Positions 1-8,556 of a stretch of DNA of 64,000 bases are shown piece by piece. The stretch's first letter is position 1; the number at the start of each line of letters is the position of its first letter. The notes beneath the pieces were generated by a model. It was not told the DNA's origin, searched no databases, and saw only the letters and a list, made by a program, of their open reading frames with translations. A program made the translations under genes and the position numbers. Source of the DNA: Candidatus Saccharimonadota bacterium. GTDB taxonomy: Bacteria > Patescibacteriota > Saccharimonadia > Saccharimonadales > Saccharimonadaceae. Location of the stretch: the NCBI GenBank assembly GCA_017480035.1, contig JAFVBJ010000003.1, positions 62,001 to 126,000 of the forward strand. The letters run 5' to 3'.

Positions 1-103
1 ATGTCACACATAAAGTGCACAAAATGATAAAAAGCAGAGCTCAGCCCTGCTATTCTTGTATTACTAAGGGCTATTTTATCTCGTTTTCTCTATTTTTGCA
101 ATC

Positions 104-1663
104 TTAAGCTTTTTCCCAAGGTTTCTTCATATTGTTTTGGACTTTTTCCAGTGCTTTTTTCTCGATGTGTTCTTGTTTATCGTGTTTATTTTTCACGATA
201 ATCGAAATTGTCACAATCAGCGCAACCACGAATGCAAACGAAAACGCTCCGAGAAGCAAATACAAGTTGTCTTTATTTGCCTCTTCTTCCTCCTCGACTG
301 GCTCAGTCGATTCAGTCGCAAAATCATAATCCCATGTTTCCGGAATTTCTTGATTTATCGAAACTTCCTCGCCCGCCACATAAAGTTTATGTCCGTTCGC
401 AAAGATATTTGAATTGTCCGCTACTTCGTTCGAAAGTTCCGAGATATAACTATCTCCAGTCAAAATTATCCTCGAGCTGCTATCAAGCGTAATTTTCACA
501 TTTTTTGCTGTATTCTCGGCGTTTATCGCACCTTTATATGACGTACGGTTCTTAAACGACGCGTCGAGCGTTGAAATCTTATCAATCACAATATCGCCCT
601 CAAGCGGTTCATATTCCGAAGTCAAAGTGACATCACCGCCGTTTTTGCCATCACTTCCCCATTTTCCGCTCGTCGCTTTCAGAAAAACTCCGTCCTCATC
701 ATTATTTTTAATCTGGTTTTTCGAAAGCGAAATATTTGCCGTCGTGTTCGTGATGAAGAAAATTTCTCCATGTTCATTCGTCACTTTTGAATTTTTCATC
801 GTGAACGTTCCAGTTCCTTCGCTCGCATCACCCGACATCGACTGATAAATAAAGAATGCTTTATAAGTTTCTGAATTACTATTCAACTTCGTATTATTCA
901 CAACCACTTCAACATTATCAAGCGAAATTGAGTTCTTCCCCTCAATCACTGCGCCTTCCGAAACAGTCGCTTCGAGTTTCGCTCCGCCCGAAACAATCAC
1001 ATCCGCTGTCGAATAAATCACTGGCGAACCAACTCCATTTGATTTATACGAACCACCAGACACATTCATCGTTCCTCCACCTCTGTCCGAGCGAATCGGC
1101 GCCGAGGAATTTCCGTCCGTCTCGACTTCAAGATTCGTCACGTTAACTGTCCCACCGCCAGTCACCATAATACCGCCAGAATTATTCTCCGTCGTCTTAA
1201 TCGTCGAATCCGAAATGTCAATCGTCGAATCGCCATACGCAAACACTGCATTCGCATGTTTCGCTGCCGTTGTCACTTTTGAGTTAGAAATTTTTATCTT
1301 CGACGTCCCAATCGACAATACTGCCGCGTTCGTTCCGTAGAAATCCGAGCTGTCGCCATTATCTTCATCTCCGGTTTTCGAAATCGTCACATTCGAAAAA
1401 TTAATCGTTCCATCGCGCGCCAAAATCGTATTCTTCCCGCCTGCATCAGTCGTATATTCGTCCCCACTCTTTGAAACACTCTCACTAAACTCATACTGCC
1501 CAGAGTATGTGATGTCTTTCGAGCTCGTTCCGCCGCCTTGTGAACTACCAGACGGTTTTGCCGGCGGTGTTGCATAAACCAAATTTGCCGTCGTAAGTCC
1601 AGCCGTCACCGAAAATAGCAACGCACTTATAATAATCATTTTACGAACATTTCTACTTTTCAT
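104..1663 (-). CDS. Secreted beta-helix-like surface protein, C-terminally membrane anchored
   Basis: The 519-residue protein starts with a basic stretch and a hydrophobic signal peptide (about residues 8-31). The long middle part is rich in G, S, T, N and V with many short strand-like repeats (patterns such as ISNSKV, ISDSTI, MKNSKV), as in right-handed beta-helix or pectate-lyase-like surface proteins. An acidic EEEEE linker is followed by one membrane helix (about residues 465-488) and a basic cytoplasmic tail, so the bulk should face outside. This suits an adhesin or cell-surface stalk of an episymbiont, but no catalytic motif is visible and the function is inferred from fold style only. 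Confidence 0.6.
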   Translation of the reverse strand: MKSRNVRKMIIISALLFSVTAGLTTANLVYATPPAKPSGSSQGGGTSSKDITYSGQYEFSESVSKSGDEYTTDAGGKNTILARDGTINFSNVTISKTGDEDNGDSSDFYGTNAAVLSIGTSKIKISNSKVTTAAKHANAVFAYGDSTIDISDSTIKTTENNSGGIMVTGGGTVNVTNLEVETDGNSSAPIRSDRGGGTMNVSGGSYKSNGVGSPVIYSTADVIVSGGAKLEATVSEGAVIEGKNSISLDNVEVVVNNTKLNSNSETYKAFFIYQSMSGDASEGTGTFTMKNSKVTNEHGEIFFITNTTANISLSKNQIKNNDEDGVFLKATSGKWGSDGKNGGDVTLTSEYEPLEGDIVIDKISTLDASFKNRTSYKGAINAENTAKNVKITLDSSSRIILTGDSYISELSNEVADNSNIFANGHKLYVAGEEVSINQEIPETWDYDFATESTEPVEEEEEANKDNLYLLLGAFSFAFVVALIVTISIIVKNKHDKQEHIEKKALEKVQNNMKKPWEKA

Positions 1664-1732
1664 TTTCCCTCTCTTTTCTTATATCTATTATACCAAAAAA
1701 CATAAGAATTACCTTAAAAATCCAAGGTGTGC

Positions 1733-1738
1733 TATAAT
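1733..1738 (+). promoter_or_regulatory. Extended -10 promoter of tRNA-Thr
   Basis: TGCTATAAT lies 11 nt upstream of the tRNA. The TG one base before the -10 hexamer is the extended -10 form seen throughout this window. Confidence 0.6.
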
Positions 1739-1749
1739 ATTCAAAGGAT

Positions 1750-1825
1750 GCCATTGTAGCTCAGTTGGTAGAGCAGCTCATTCGTAACGAGCAGGTCACA
1801 GGTTCGATCCCTGCCAATGGCTCCA
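1750..1825 (+). tRNA. tRNA-Thr (CGT)
   Basis: The acceptor arms GCCATTG and CAATGGC pair fully. The anticodon loop TTCGTAA gives anticodon CGT, the T-arm carries GGTTCGATCC, and the CCA end is encoded at 1823-1825. Confidence 0.95.
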
Positions 1826-1872
1826 TTTTTTATTGGCAATTCGACGCCCGCCGAAAAGATTTCGCGAAAAGC

Positions 1873-3732
1873 CTACCAGCTTCCGCCGCCTCCACCACCA
1901 GAACCACCCCCAGAAAATCCTCCTCCGCCCGACGAGCTTGATGAGCTCGAACTTGACATACTAGACGTCGCCGACGCCATCGTCGAATTCATAAATGAAT
2001 TAAACGTCGACATATTAAACGCCGTTGAGCTACGATACCAATCTGGTGCTTGCAAATTAATCGATTCAAATTTCTTTATCCACTTGTCCGAAATTCCTAA
2101 CACATACGTAAACGGCAAAATGTCATAGAAATAATTCGGATATTCTTCCACCATCTGTTCAATCCTATCCTTTTCTACTGACGTTAAGAAATCTTTAAAT
2201 CCTTTCACTTCCGCATATTTTTCCATGCCATATTCTGTTCGCTTCGGCATCAAATATATAAATACCATCGTCACCACCACCCCAACAAATCCTACCAAAA
2301 ATCCAATCAAATAAACCGGATCAATCAAAAGTGCTGGCAAAAGTATCATCGCAGCCGGAATCCCTGCGAACAAAACGCCCCAAAATAGTAGAAACACTAA
2401 AACTCCCTTTCCGGTCGTTTTCCAGCTCGCAAATCCAGCCAGCATAACCATCAGTCCAATTCCTGGGAAAAGCAACGCCATAACCATATCTTCGTAATCC
2501 GCATAATCGATAAACGGCGGAATTGTAATTAAAACAAACGAGACTATCGCAATTAGAAACAAAATCGCCGTCCTCGCGCCATTTTTCTCGAAAATTTTAT
2601 TTTTGTTTTCTTTCGAATTTTGATTTGAAATAATTTTCGTCGTCGTCTTATAAAACTTATCGTAAAGGTCTTTCGAAGTCACCTCATCACCAGATTCAAA
2701 CAATCCTTTGAAAAACAACTTTTCATTTTCATTTTTACCGTCATATTCTTTTACTTTATGCAGCACGAAACCTTTTTTCTTTCCGAGAAGTCCTTTTTCA
2801 TCATTATCCGAAATCGTAAGATATCCTTTATTCGCAAGATAAATCAACAGCGAAATCACGTCTTTACTACCTACATTCCCCTTGTAGAAAAATCCAACTT
2901 CGAGACTATTTGCATCTTTCGGCGGAAAATATTCCGGCTTGATGAAAGTTTTTCTATCCTTACCATATTTTACCCAGAAATACGCCGCGATTAACGCTCC
3001 GGCTATTGGCACTGCATAAAAAACATAATAAATCGGACTAATCTCAATCCCCGCTCCAACAAAATATCCTTCCGGAAGCTCCAATCGCACCGTCACTGAT
3101 TCACCCGCTTTCAAAGTCCCCACATGCATCCCTTTAATCGTGTTTCCCGAAACCCAATAGAAAACATCGTCGTCATTCCCCACTTTTCCATACGCCCCGC
3201 TCGAAAATCCTAATTTTTCTTTATCAAATTCTTTCGGCATTTTTATTTCAAACGAAAAATTCTCGATATTCGTGTCCCAGTCATTTCCAAGTAAGTTAAA
3301 ATAAAGTTCGTCTTTATCTTCAAGCGGGTCTTTCCCGATATTATAATTATATTGAATTACATATGTATTTTCGCCCGTCAAAGTTCTGTCTTCGTCGCCG
3401 ATTTTTAATTTCATTTTTCCATTTTCCGTCGATTTCGTAAATGGTCCGCTCACCTTCACGTCCGAAATCTTCACGCGATTTTTCGACGAAGTTCCATCCG
3501 CTCGCTTCACTTCATTATAAAGTGGCAGTGTACGAAAAATTCCGTGTTTCGGCACATGAAAATCCGCCGTAATTTCTTCCGTAATGTCGAACGTATTATT
3601 TTCGTTCACAACCATACTAATTTTATAATCCGAAATCGTATATTCCGAAGTCGCCGCACTCGCATTTTGTACATTAAAAATCCCAAAAATCGCAATCAGT
3701 ACCGCGAAAATCACATTCTTTATTTTTTTCAT
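1873..3732 (-). CDS. DUF2207 family membrane protein with glycine-rich tail
   Basis: The 619-residue protein has an N-terminal signal peptide. An extracytoplasmic beta domain of about 200 residues follows, with the DUF2207 signature of an opening strand-rich segment, HGIFRTLPL and a YNYNIG-type turn. A membrane helix near residue 235, a cytoplasmic winged-helix-like stretch, and a pair of hydrophobic hairpins (around 390-490) come next. It ends in a serine run and a Gly-rich tail (SGGGGFSGGGSGGGG), typical for the family. DUF2207 proteins are widespread in Gram-positive and CPR cells but have no assigned activity. The start follows a purine-rich GGAGGAAA ribosome-binding site. Confidence 0.85.
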   Translation of the reverse strand: MKKIKNVIFAVLIAIFGIFNVQNASAATSEYTISDYKISMVVNENNTFDITEEITADFHVPKHGIFRTLPLYNEVKRADGTSSKNRVKISDVKVSGPFTKSTENGKMKLKIGDEDRTLTGENTYVIQYNYNIGKDPLEDKDELYFNLLGNDWDTNIENFSFEIKMPKEFDKEKLGFSSGAYGKVGNDDDVFYWVSGNTIKGMHVGTLKAGESVTVRLELPEGYFVGAGIEISPIYYVFYAVPIAGALIAAYFWVKYGKDRKTFIKPEYFPPKDANSLEVGFFYKGNVGSKDVISLLIYLANKGYLTISDNDEKGLLGKKKGFVLHKVKEYDGKNENEKLFFKGLFESGDEVTSKDLYDKFYKTTTKIISNQNSKENKNKIFEKNGARTAILFLIAIVSFVLITIPPFIDYADYEDMVMALLFPGIGLMVMLAGFASWKTTGKGVLVFLLFWGVLFAGIPAAMILLPALLIDPVYLIGFLVGFVGVVVTMVFIYLMPKRTEYGMEKYAEVKGFKDFLTSVEKDRIEQMVEEYPNYFYDILPFTYVLGISDKWIKKFESINLQAPDWYRSSTAFNMSTFNSFMNSTMASATSSMSSSSSSSSSGGGGFSGGGSGGGGGGSW

Positions 3733-3739
3733 TTTCCTC

Positions 3740-4729
3740 CTAGTTGTTAACTCTATGATGCGCCGTCGGCGAGTTCATGTCAAGAGCTTTGAACGTAAAT
3801 CCATACTTTTGACCAAATTTAATTATCCCCTCAACCGCGTCTACCGAAAATCCTTTGATGTCATGTTGCAATACAACCGAATAGTCTCCTCGTAATTTCT
3901 TTGTCACATTATTATAAACCACATCCGAGCTTGTCGTGTTTCCCGCATCCCCGCTCGCCACATTCCAATCAAAATACACATATCCTTCCTCGCCAAGTTT
4001 TTTCGTAATTCGAGATATAATTCCTCTACTATATTTCGCCGAAACTGTATTTGATGACCCTCCCGGAAGTCGCACTAATTTCGTTTCCTGTCCAGTCAAA
4101 TTTTTTACCATTCCCGCCACATCATTTAAATCGTCAAAATATGCACCGTCGTTCGCATAAACTTTTGCATAATTATGTGAACAAGTATGTAGTCCTATCG
4201 CATGCCCTTCTTCATACGCTCGTTTAATCATATTTCGATAATTTGCCCGATTGCATGTCACAAAAAACGTCGCTTTCACATTATATTTTTTCAGGACATC
4301 CAACAACTTTTCTGTGTAAGGCCCTGGCCCATCATCAAACGTCAAATAAACAATTTTCGCGCCACTCGGCGGAACATATGTTTCCACTTTTTTCGTAGTT
4401 TCTTCTTTTTCTTCCTCTTTTTCTTTTTCCGCTTCCTCTTCTTTTTTCGTTCGCTCATCTTCGGCTTGTTTTTCTTCATCACTCAAATATTCTTTTGTCG
4501 TCACTCCTCCAACTAGCGTATAACGTATGTCTTGGAAACTATCACTCGAACTTTCCGCCTCTTTTTTATGTTCAACAGCCGTGTCGCACAAAACTCCTAC
4601 CGAAATTGCTGCCGCTACAAAAACCGCAGTCGTCGAAAAAAGTACCGCAAAAAACACAACAGCCACTCCACGAATCCGAAATCTTCGATACTCTTTCGAT
4701 TGTTCAATTACGATTTCCGGCTCATCCAT
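3740..4729 (-). CDS. Polysaccharide deacetylase (NodB domain), membrane anchored
   Basis: The 329-residue protein has a signal-anchor helix at about 20-45, a charged E/K-rich linker (about 75-115), then a NodB fold. Visible CE4 motifs are TFDDGP (motif 1, catalytic Asp plus metal Asp), HTCSH (motif 2, metal histidines), RLPGG (motif 3), DWNV (motif 4) and LQHD (motif 5). This family removes N- or O-acetyl groups from peptidoglycan or other wall glycans, so it probably modifies the host-facing cell wall. It lies 7 bp upstream of the DUF2207 gene on the same strand and likely shares its transcript. Confidence 0.88.
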   Translation of the reverse strand: MDEPEIVIEQSKEYRRFRIRGVAVVFFAVLFSTTAVFVAAAISVGVLCDTAVEHKKEAESSSDSFQDIRYTLVGGVTTKEYLSDEEKQAEDERTKKEEEAEKEKEEEKEETTKKVETYVPPSGAKIVYLTFDDGPGPYTEKLLDVLKKYNVKATFFVTCNRANYRNMIKRAYEEGHAIGLHTCSHNYAKVYANDGAYFDDLNDVAGMVKNLTGQETKLVRLPGGSSNTVSAKYSRGIISRITKKLGEEGYVYFDWNVASGDAGNTTSSDVVYNNVTKKLRGDYSVVLQHDIKGFSVDAVEGIIKFGQKYGFTFKALDMNSPTAHHRVNN

Positions 4730-4778
4730 TACCTAAATTATATCATACGTAAAAAACTCTATCGAACACGCAAAACAA

Positions 4779-4902
4779 AAAACGAACCTAATACTTCTTC
4801 GAAGGACTCTTCGGAGCTCACGAGCGAGAACAAGACGCGCCCGTCCCATGACGACGGGGTCGGGCGACGTCGTGTCCGAGAAGAAGTTGTTAGGTTCGTT
4901 TT
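4779..4902 (-). repeat. Large complex palindrome downstream of RNase Y (type A)
   Basis: Arms at 4779-4791 and 4890-4902 are perfectly complementary (AAAACGAACCTAA / TTAGGTTCGTTTT) and extend with ACTTCTT / AAGAAGT (4793-4799, 4881-4887). The interior folds again on the minus strand: CGCCCG pairs with CGGGCG and GACG with CGTC. In the minus direction the outer stem ends in a T-run, so it can also serve as the terminator of the RNase Y transcript. The interior is far more elaborate than a terminator needs and partly resembles the palindrome embedded in tsaD (see findings). Confidence 0.75.
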
Positions 4903-4907
4903 ATTTA

Positions 4908-6425
4908 TTATTTTGCATATTCGATTGCACGAGTCTCACGGATGACGTTAACCTTAATCACGCCTGGATAACTCATCGTTGCTTCGATTTTATCCGCAAT
5001 ATCACGTGCAAGTTTAAGTGCGGTAAGGTCGTCAATTTGTTTCGGTTCAACCACCACACGCACTTCACGTCCTGCCGAAATCGCATAAGCTTTGTCAATA
5101 CCTGGGAATGAAGTTGCAATATTCTCAAGGTCTTTCATGCGTTCTGCAAAGTTTTCTGCCGAGATATTTCTTGCACCCGGACGTGCCGCCGAAAGTGCAT
5201 CACAAATCTTCACAATCACAGCTTCCGGAGTTGTCGGTTCAATATCATCATGGTGTGCCGCAATCGCATGCACAACCTCATCTGGAAGACCATATTTTTT
5301 CGCAAGCTCCGCACCAATTTCTGCATGCTTCCCTTCGATTTTATGTGTCACAGCTTTTCCAATGTCATGAAGAAGCGTTGCAGTCTTCGCAATGCGTTTA
5401 TCCGCGCCAATTTCTTCTGCAATCATCCCTGCGATATGTGCCATCTCAATCGAGTGCAACAAAACATTTTGCCCATAAGACGTACGAAATTTTAGTTCGC
5501 CCAAAAGATGCAACATTTCGTGTGGAATACCAACGATTCCAACTTCTCTCGCTGCGTCTTCTCCGGCACGCATCACTTCTTTATCAATTTCACGTTCAGC
5601 TTTCGCGACCGCTTCTTCGATTGAAGTTGGATTAATGCGTCCATCTTTCATTAAACGTTCAAGCGCGTATCTCGCTACTTGACGACGAATCGGGTCGAAC
5701 GACGACAAAACCACCATTCCTGGTGTATCGTCCACCATAATATCAACCCCAGTCGCACGTTGCAAAGCTTGGATGTTTCGTCCTTCTTTTCCGATAATAC
5801 GACCTTTCATTTCATCATCAGGAAGTTTCAAAGCTGTAATCGTCCTGTCCGCTGTCACTTCCGACGACATACGTTCCATCGCTGTCACAAGAATCGATTG
5901 TGCTGTTTCGTCGATATCACGCTTAATCGCTTCTTGTTCTTTCGCAACCAATCCCGTCAAATCTTCTTTAATGCCGCGTTCAGTCATCGCCATCAATTTA
6001 TCTTTTGCTTCAGCTTTTGAAAGTCCAGCAATTTTCTCAAGTTTTTCCTGTTGTTTTGTGCGAATATCACGAATCTCAGTTTTAAGATCTTCGATTTCTT
6101 TTTCTTGTTTAACTAATTTTTCTGATTTTTTCTCGAGTTGGTCAAGTTTTCCATCAAGCAAAGTTTCACGTTCGGTCAAACGATTCTCCGTTTTTCGCCA
6201 TTCTTTGCGACGCTCATCTTCGTCTTGCTTTGATTTCTCAGCTACATCAGCTGCTTCTTTGCGTGCTTTCGAAACAATATCCGAAGCTTCATTCTTTGCT
6301 TTTCTAACTAAATCATCTGCTTTATTTTTTCCGCCGTTTTCGTTTTTCTTGTTGTAAACAAAAACTGCGCCTGCGCCGCCCGCAAGTCCAATCATAGCGG
6401 CGACAATTGGTACAATTATCTCCAT
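4908..6425 (-). CDS. rny: Ribonuclease Y
   Basis: RNase Y is the membrane-tethered endoribonuclease that starts mRNA decay. The 505-residue protein shows the full family layout: an N-terminal membrane helix (about 5-26), a long Lys/Glu-rich coiled coil (30-190), a KH domain with GRIIGKEGRN, and an HD domain with HDIGKA and AHHDD metal ligands. The length is usual for the family (about 510-520). It ends just upstream of the type A palindrome, which probably terminates its transcript. Confidence 0.95.
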   Translation of the reverse strand: MEIIVPIVAAMIGLAGGAGAVFVYNKKNENGGKNKADDLVRKAKNEASDIVSKARKEAADVAEKSKQDEDERRKEWRKTENRLTERETLLDGKLDQLEKKSEKLVKQEKEIEDLKTEIRDIRTKQQEKLEKIAGLSKAEAKDKLMAMTERGIKEDLTGLVAKEQEAIKRDIDETAQSILVTAMERMSSEVTADRTITALKLPDDEMKGRIIGKEGRNIQALQRATGVDIMVDDTPGMVVLSSFDPIRRQVARYALERLMKDGRINPTSIEEAVAKAEREIDKEVMRAGEDAAREVGIVGIPHEMLHLLGELKFRTSYGQNVLLHSIEMAHIAGMIAEEIGADKRIAKTATLLHDIGKAVTHKIEGKHAEIGAELAKKYGLPDEVVHAIAAHHDDIEPTTPEAVIVKICDALSAARPGARNISAENFAERMKDLENIATSFPGIDKAYAISAGREVRVVVEPKQIDDLTALKLARDIADKIEATMSYPGVIKVNVIRETRAIEYAK

Positions 6426-6562
6426 AAACCTCTTTCTATTTCCAATATTCTTGCCGATATTTTCCTTATATCAGCGCTTTTTTTCAGAAATTTAACAACT
6501 TTAATTTATAACTAAATCCCCCTACACCTCTATTATATCACACAAGCCTAAAACTTGCGCAC

Positions 6563-6593
6563 AAAAAACCACCCGAGCCATGAACTCGAGCGG
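6563..6593 (-). terminator. Rho-independent terminator
   Basis: On the minus strand a 9-bp stem (CCGCTCGAG / CTCGGGTGG, two G-T pairs and one T-G) with a 7-nt loop is followed by TTTTTT, 7 bp after the stop codon at 6601. Confidence 0.8.
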
Positions 6594-6600
6594 CTATTTT

Positions 6601-7611
6601 CTATTCGTATTTCGAAATATTATCCTTTATCATTTGATAAATATATTCAGCAGCGGTCTTCTCAAGTCCGAGATTTGCGCTATCTTTCGAATAATAAGTT
6701 GGGCCGGTATAGAAGAATGCGTTATCCTTATAAGTGAAGATTTTCTCACCATAAGTCTTTCCGGTCACTGCATCAAACTCACCTTCCGCTGTTTTTATGC
6801 GTGTAATACAACCCATTTTTCCTGGATTAAGTGCTATGTTCGCGAAATCTGGGAATTGTTGCGTTGCCTCTTTTCCAAGCCCGTTAAAACAGATGCTTGC
6901 ATGATAGTCCACATTATTAAAAATGTATGAAACATGTGAAAGACTATCAGGAACTTTAATTTTTATATTCCAATCTGAGAGATAAATGTATCCAGTCGTT
7001 ACAGCAAATTCCGGCACATCGTCAATTGTTTCAATTTTTGTACCAGTTTTTTCTTCTACCATCGAAACAATGTTTTTATATGCATTAGCTTCATTTTGAG
7101 CAGTCTTCACTTCATCTACCGTGCTAAGATAAAGCACCATCGCCACGACCGCGAAAACTGTGAAAATTGCCGTCAAAATCCCAAAAATCACCGCCATCGT
7201 CGAGATTTTCTTCACTTGTCTGTCGAGTTCTTCTGGAGTTTTCTCTTTTTTGGCTTTTTTATTCTGTTGTTGTGCTTGTGGGTTGTTTGCGTTCGGGTTT
7301 CCTGGATCCACAACGATTGGCTTAACTGTATTTTGCATATCAAAATGTGTCGGCGAAGCTACTTGTGTAGACATCGTATTTGGAATCGGTGCTTGGTTAA
7401 AATCAGCATTTGGCGCACCAGTAGTTCCATTCATCACCGCATCAAATTCTTCTCCAGTCGAAGCCACAATCGGGTCTACTCCTGGCATTTGCTGTTGCGG
7501 TTGAGGTGTGGCGTTTTGTTCCGGCGTCGCCGCAGGAGTTCCACCGCCACCAAACGTTACACCACCAACAGTTGTAGGCGCGGTTTGTTTATTGTTTTCT
7601 TCTGGATTCAT
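6601..7611 (-). CDS. Unrecognised bitopic membrane protein with Q/P-rich cytoplasmic N-terminus
   Basis: The 336-residue protein is not matched to a family. The first 110 residues are low complexity, rich in P, Q, T and N (ATPEQNATPQPQQQMPG). A basic KKAKKEK patch precedes a single membrane helix (about 135-163), and the last 170 residues form a compact, Cys-containing extracytoplasmic domain that should be outside the cell. A promoter TTGCTTATGGTATAATG lies just upstream (7634-7650), and a strong terminator follows, so it is monocistronic. The arrangement recalls small secreted-domain anchors common in Saccharibacteria; function unknown. Confidence 0.65.
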   Translation of the reverse strand: MNPEENNKQTAPTTVGGVTFGGGGTPAATPEQNATPQPQQQMPGVDPIVASTGEEFDAVMNGTTGAPNADFNQAPIPNTMSTQVASPTHFDMQNTVKPIVVDPGNPNANNPQAQQQNKKAKKEKTPEELDRQVKKISTMAVIFGILTAIFTVFAVVAMVLYLSTVDEVKTAQNEANAYKNIVSMVEEKTGTKIETIDDVPEFAVTTGYIYLSDWNIKIKVPDSLSHVSYIFNNVDYHASICFNGLGKEATQQFPDFANIALNPGKMGCITRIKTAEGEFDAVTGKTYGEKIFTYKDNAFFYTGPTYYSKDSANLGLEKTAAEYIYQMIKDNISKYE

Positions 7612-7660
7612 TTTATTCCCTTTTTCCTTCCTACATTATACCATAAGCAATATGTCAAGA

Positions 7661-7788
7661 CAAGAAAATAAAAGTATAAAAAGCAATGTAAGACTTGGCC
7701 TAGCGGCCTTAAAATATGTATTTTTGACAATTTATTGTGAAAAATACATATTTTTGGAGCGCATTGTTTTTATACTTTTATTTTCTTG
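7661..7788. repeat. Palindromic repeat of the ATGTAAGACTTGG family (copy D)
   Basis: The outer arms 7661-7688 and 7762-7788 are complementary over 27 bp with one bulge. The last codons of tsaB lie inside the right arm. An inner hairpin (7711-7730 / 7735-7754) of about 18-20 bp sits within. The conserved block ATGTAAGACTTGGCCTAGCG (7686-7705) and the closing AGCGCAT (7758-7764) recur at 61,521-61,576, there also inside a long inverted repeat. It may also end the tsaE-tsaB transcript. Confidence 0.75.
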
Positions 7789-8110
7789 GCTTAGAAATAT
7801 TCGCTTCTCTCGCATAATCAGGAAGGATAACGGGAACTTTATTCCCATGATGATCATAAAGTGGCACATCAAGCTCACTTGCCAGTGCATTCACTACCGC
7901 CGCCCCAATCCTAAGTCCCGTAAACGACCCTGGTCCCGAGAAAAACGTAATCTCCGAAATATCTGCTAGCTCCGCCCCATTTTCCGCTAACTTATCGCGC
8001 AGAAACGCATGCAGATTCTCTGCCAAATCACGCCCCGATTCCCAAGCATATTCCTTGTCATCCAACCTCAAAATCGTCGTCGGTGTCGACGTATCAAGAT
8101 ACATTTTCAT
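7778..8110 (-). CDS. tsaB: Short TsaB, t6A threonylcarbamoyltransferase partner subunit
   Basis: TsaB bridges TsaD and TsaE in the enzyme that makes N6-threonylcarbamoyl-adenosine at position 37 of ANN-decoding tRNAs. Here it has only 110 residues against about 220 in E. coli. The N-terminal ASKHA half is clear (YLDTST, FFSGPGSFTGLRIG), then it jumps to the C-terminal tail PDYAREANISKPRK, so the second actin-like lobe is missing. It overlaps tsaE by 17 bp. The sequence is intact, with no frameshift evident. A short TsaB may be normal in this lineage, but that cannot be checked here. Confidence 0.85.
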   Translation of the reverse strand: MKMYLDTSTPTTILRLDDKEYAWESGRDLAENLHAFLRDKLAENGAELADISEITFFSGPGSFTGLRIGAAVVNALASELDVPLYDHHGNKVPVILPDYAREANISKPRK

Positions 8111-8507
8111 CTATAATCTCCCTCGTTCCATCCTCTTTTAAGAGAATCTGATATTTTTTATGCCTCTCTGGCAAAAGTTCCGCCACCGAATCACCCCATT
8201 CCACCACCGTCACAGTTTTTTCATCCGCCAAATTTTCCATCAAATCTTCACTCATGATTCCCGGCTCTTTCAGTCGATAAAAATCATAGTGCACCAAATT
8301 CCCCTCCGGAAATTCATATCTTTTCGAAATCATAAAACTCGGACTCGTCACTTCGTCAGTCACCCCCAGCCCTTTTGCAATTCCTTTCGTAATCGTAGTC
8401 TTCCCCGTCCCAACGTCCCCGACAAGTTCGATACAACATGGCAAACTAATCGCTCGCGCGATTTTCTCTCCAAATTCAACCATTTCTTCTTCAGATTTCA
8501 AAATCAT
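8094..8507 (-). CDS. tsaE: TsaE, ATPase of the t6A complex
   Basis: At 137 residues it is a P-loop ATPase needed for multiple turnover of the TsaBDE complex. Walker A is GDVGTGKTT near residue 30; TSPSFMISKRYE and HYDFYRL are the usual TsaE switch and Walker B-region motifs, with VEWGD near the end. The gene is upstream of and overlaps tsaB. The catalytic partner TsaD is coded 30 kb away, at 38,411. The stop is TGA at the expected C-terminus. Confidence 0.93.
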   Translation of the reverse strand: MILKSEEEMVEFGEKIARAISLPCCIELVGDVGTGKTTITKGIAKGLGVTDEVTSPSFMISKRYEFPEGNLVHYDFYRLKEPGIMSEDLMENLADEKTVTVVEWGDSVAELLPERHKKYQILLKEDGTREIIDENVS

Positions 8508-8529
8508 ACTCTCATTATATCACGCCAAC

Positions 8530-8552
8530 AAAAAATCGCCCCGTGGGGCGAC
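8530..8552 (-). terminator. Rho-independent terminator
   Basis: Stem TCGCCCC / GGGGCGA (8536-8551) with a 2-nt centre, followed on the minus strand by a six-T run. It sits directly after the stop codon of the secreted protein at 8557. Confidence 0.8.
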
Positions 8553-8556
8553 TTTA

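Noticed and set aside
5108-5635. Long plus-strand frames opposite rny, pilB, pilN, pyk, pgk and valS
   Set aside because: They are shadows of the real genes, with His/Arg/Ser-rich composition, no motifs and no promoters or ribosome-binding sites.
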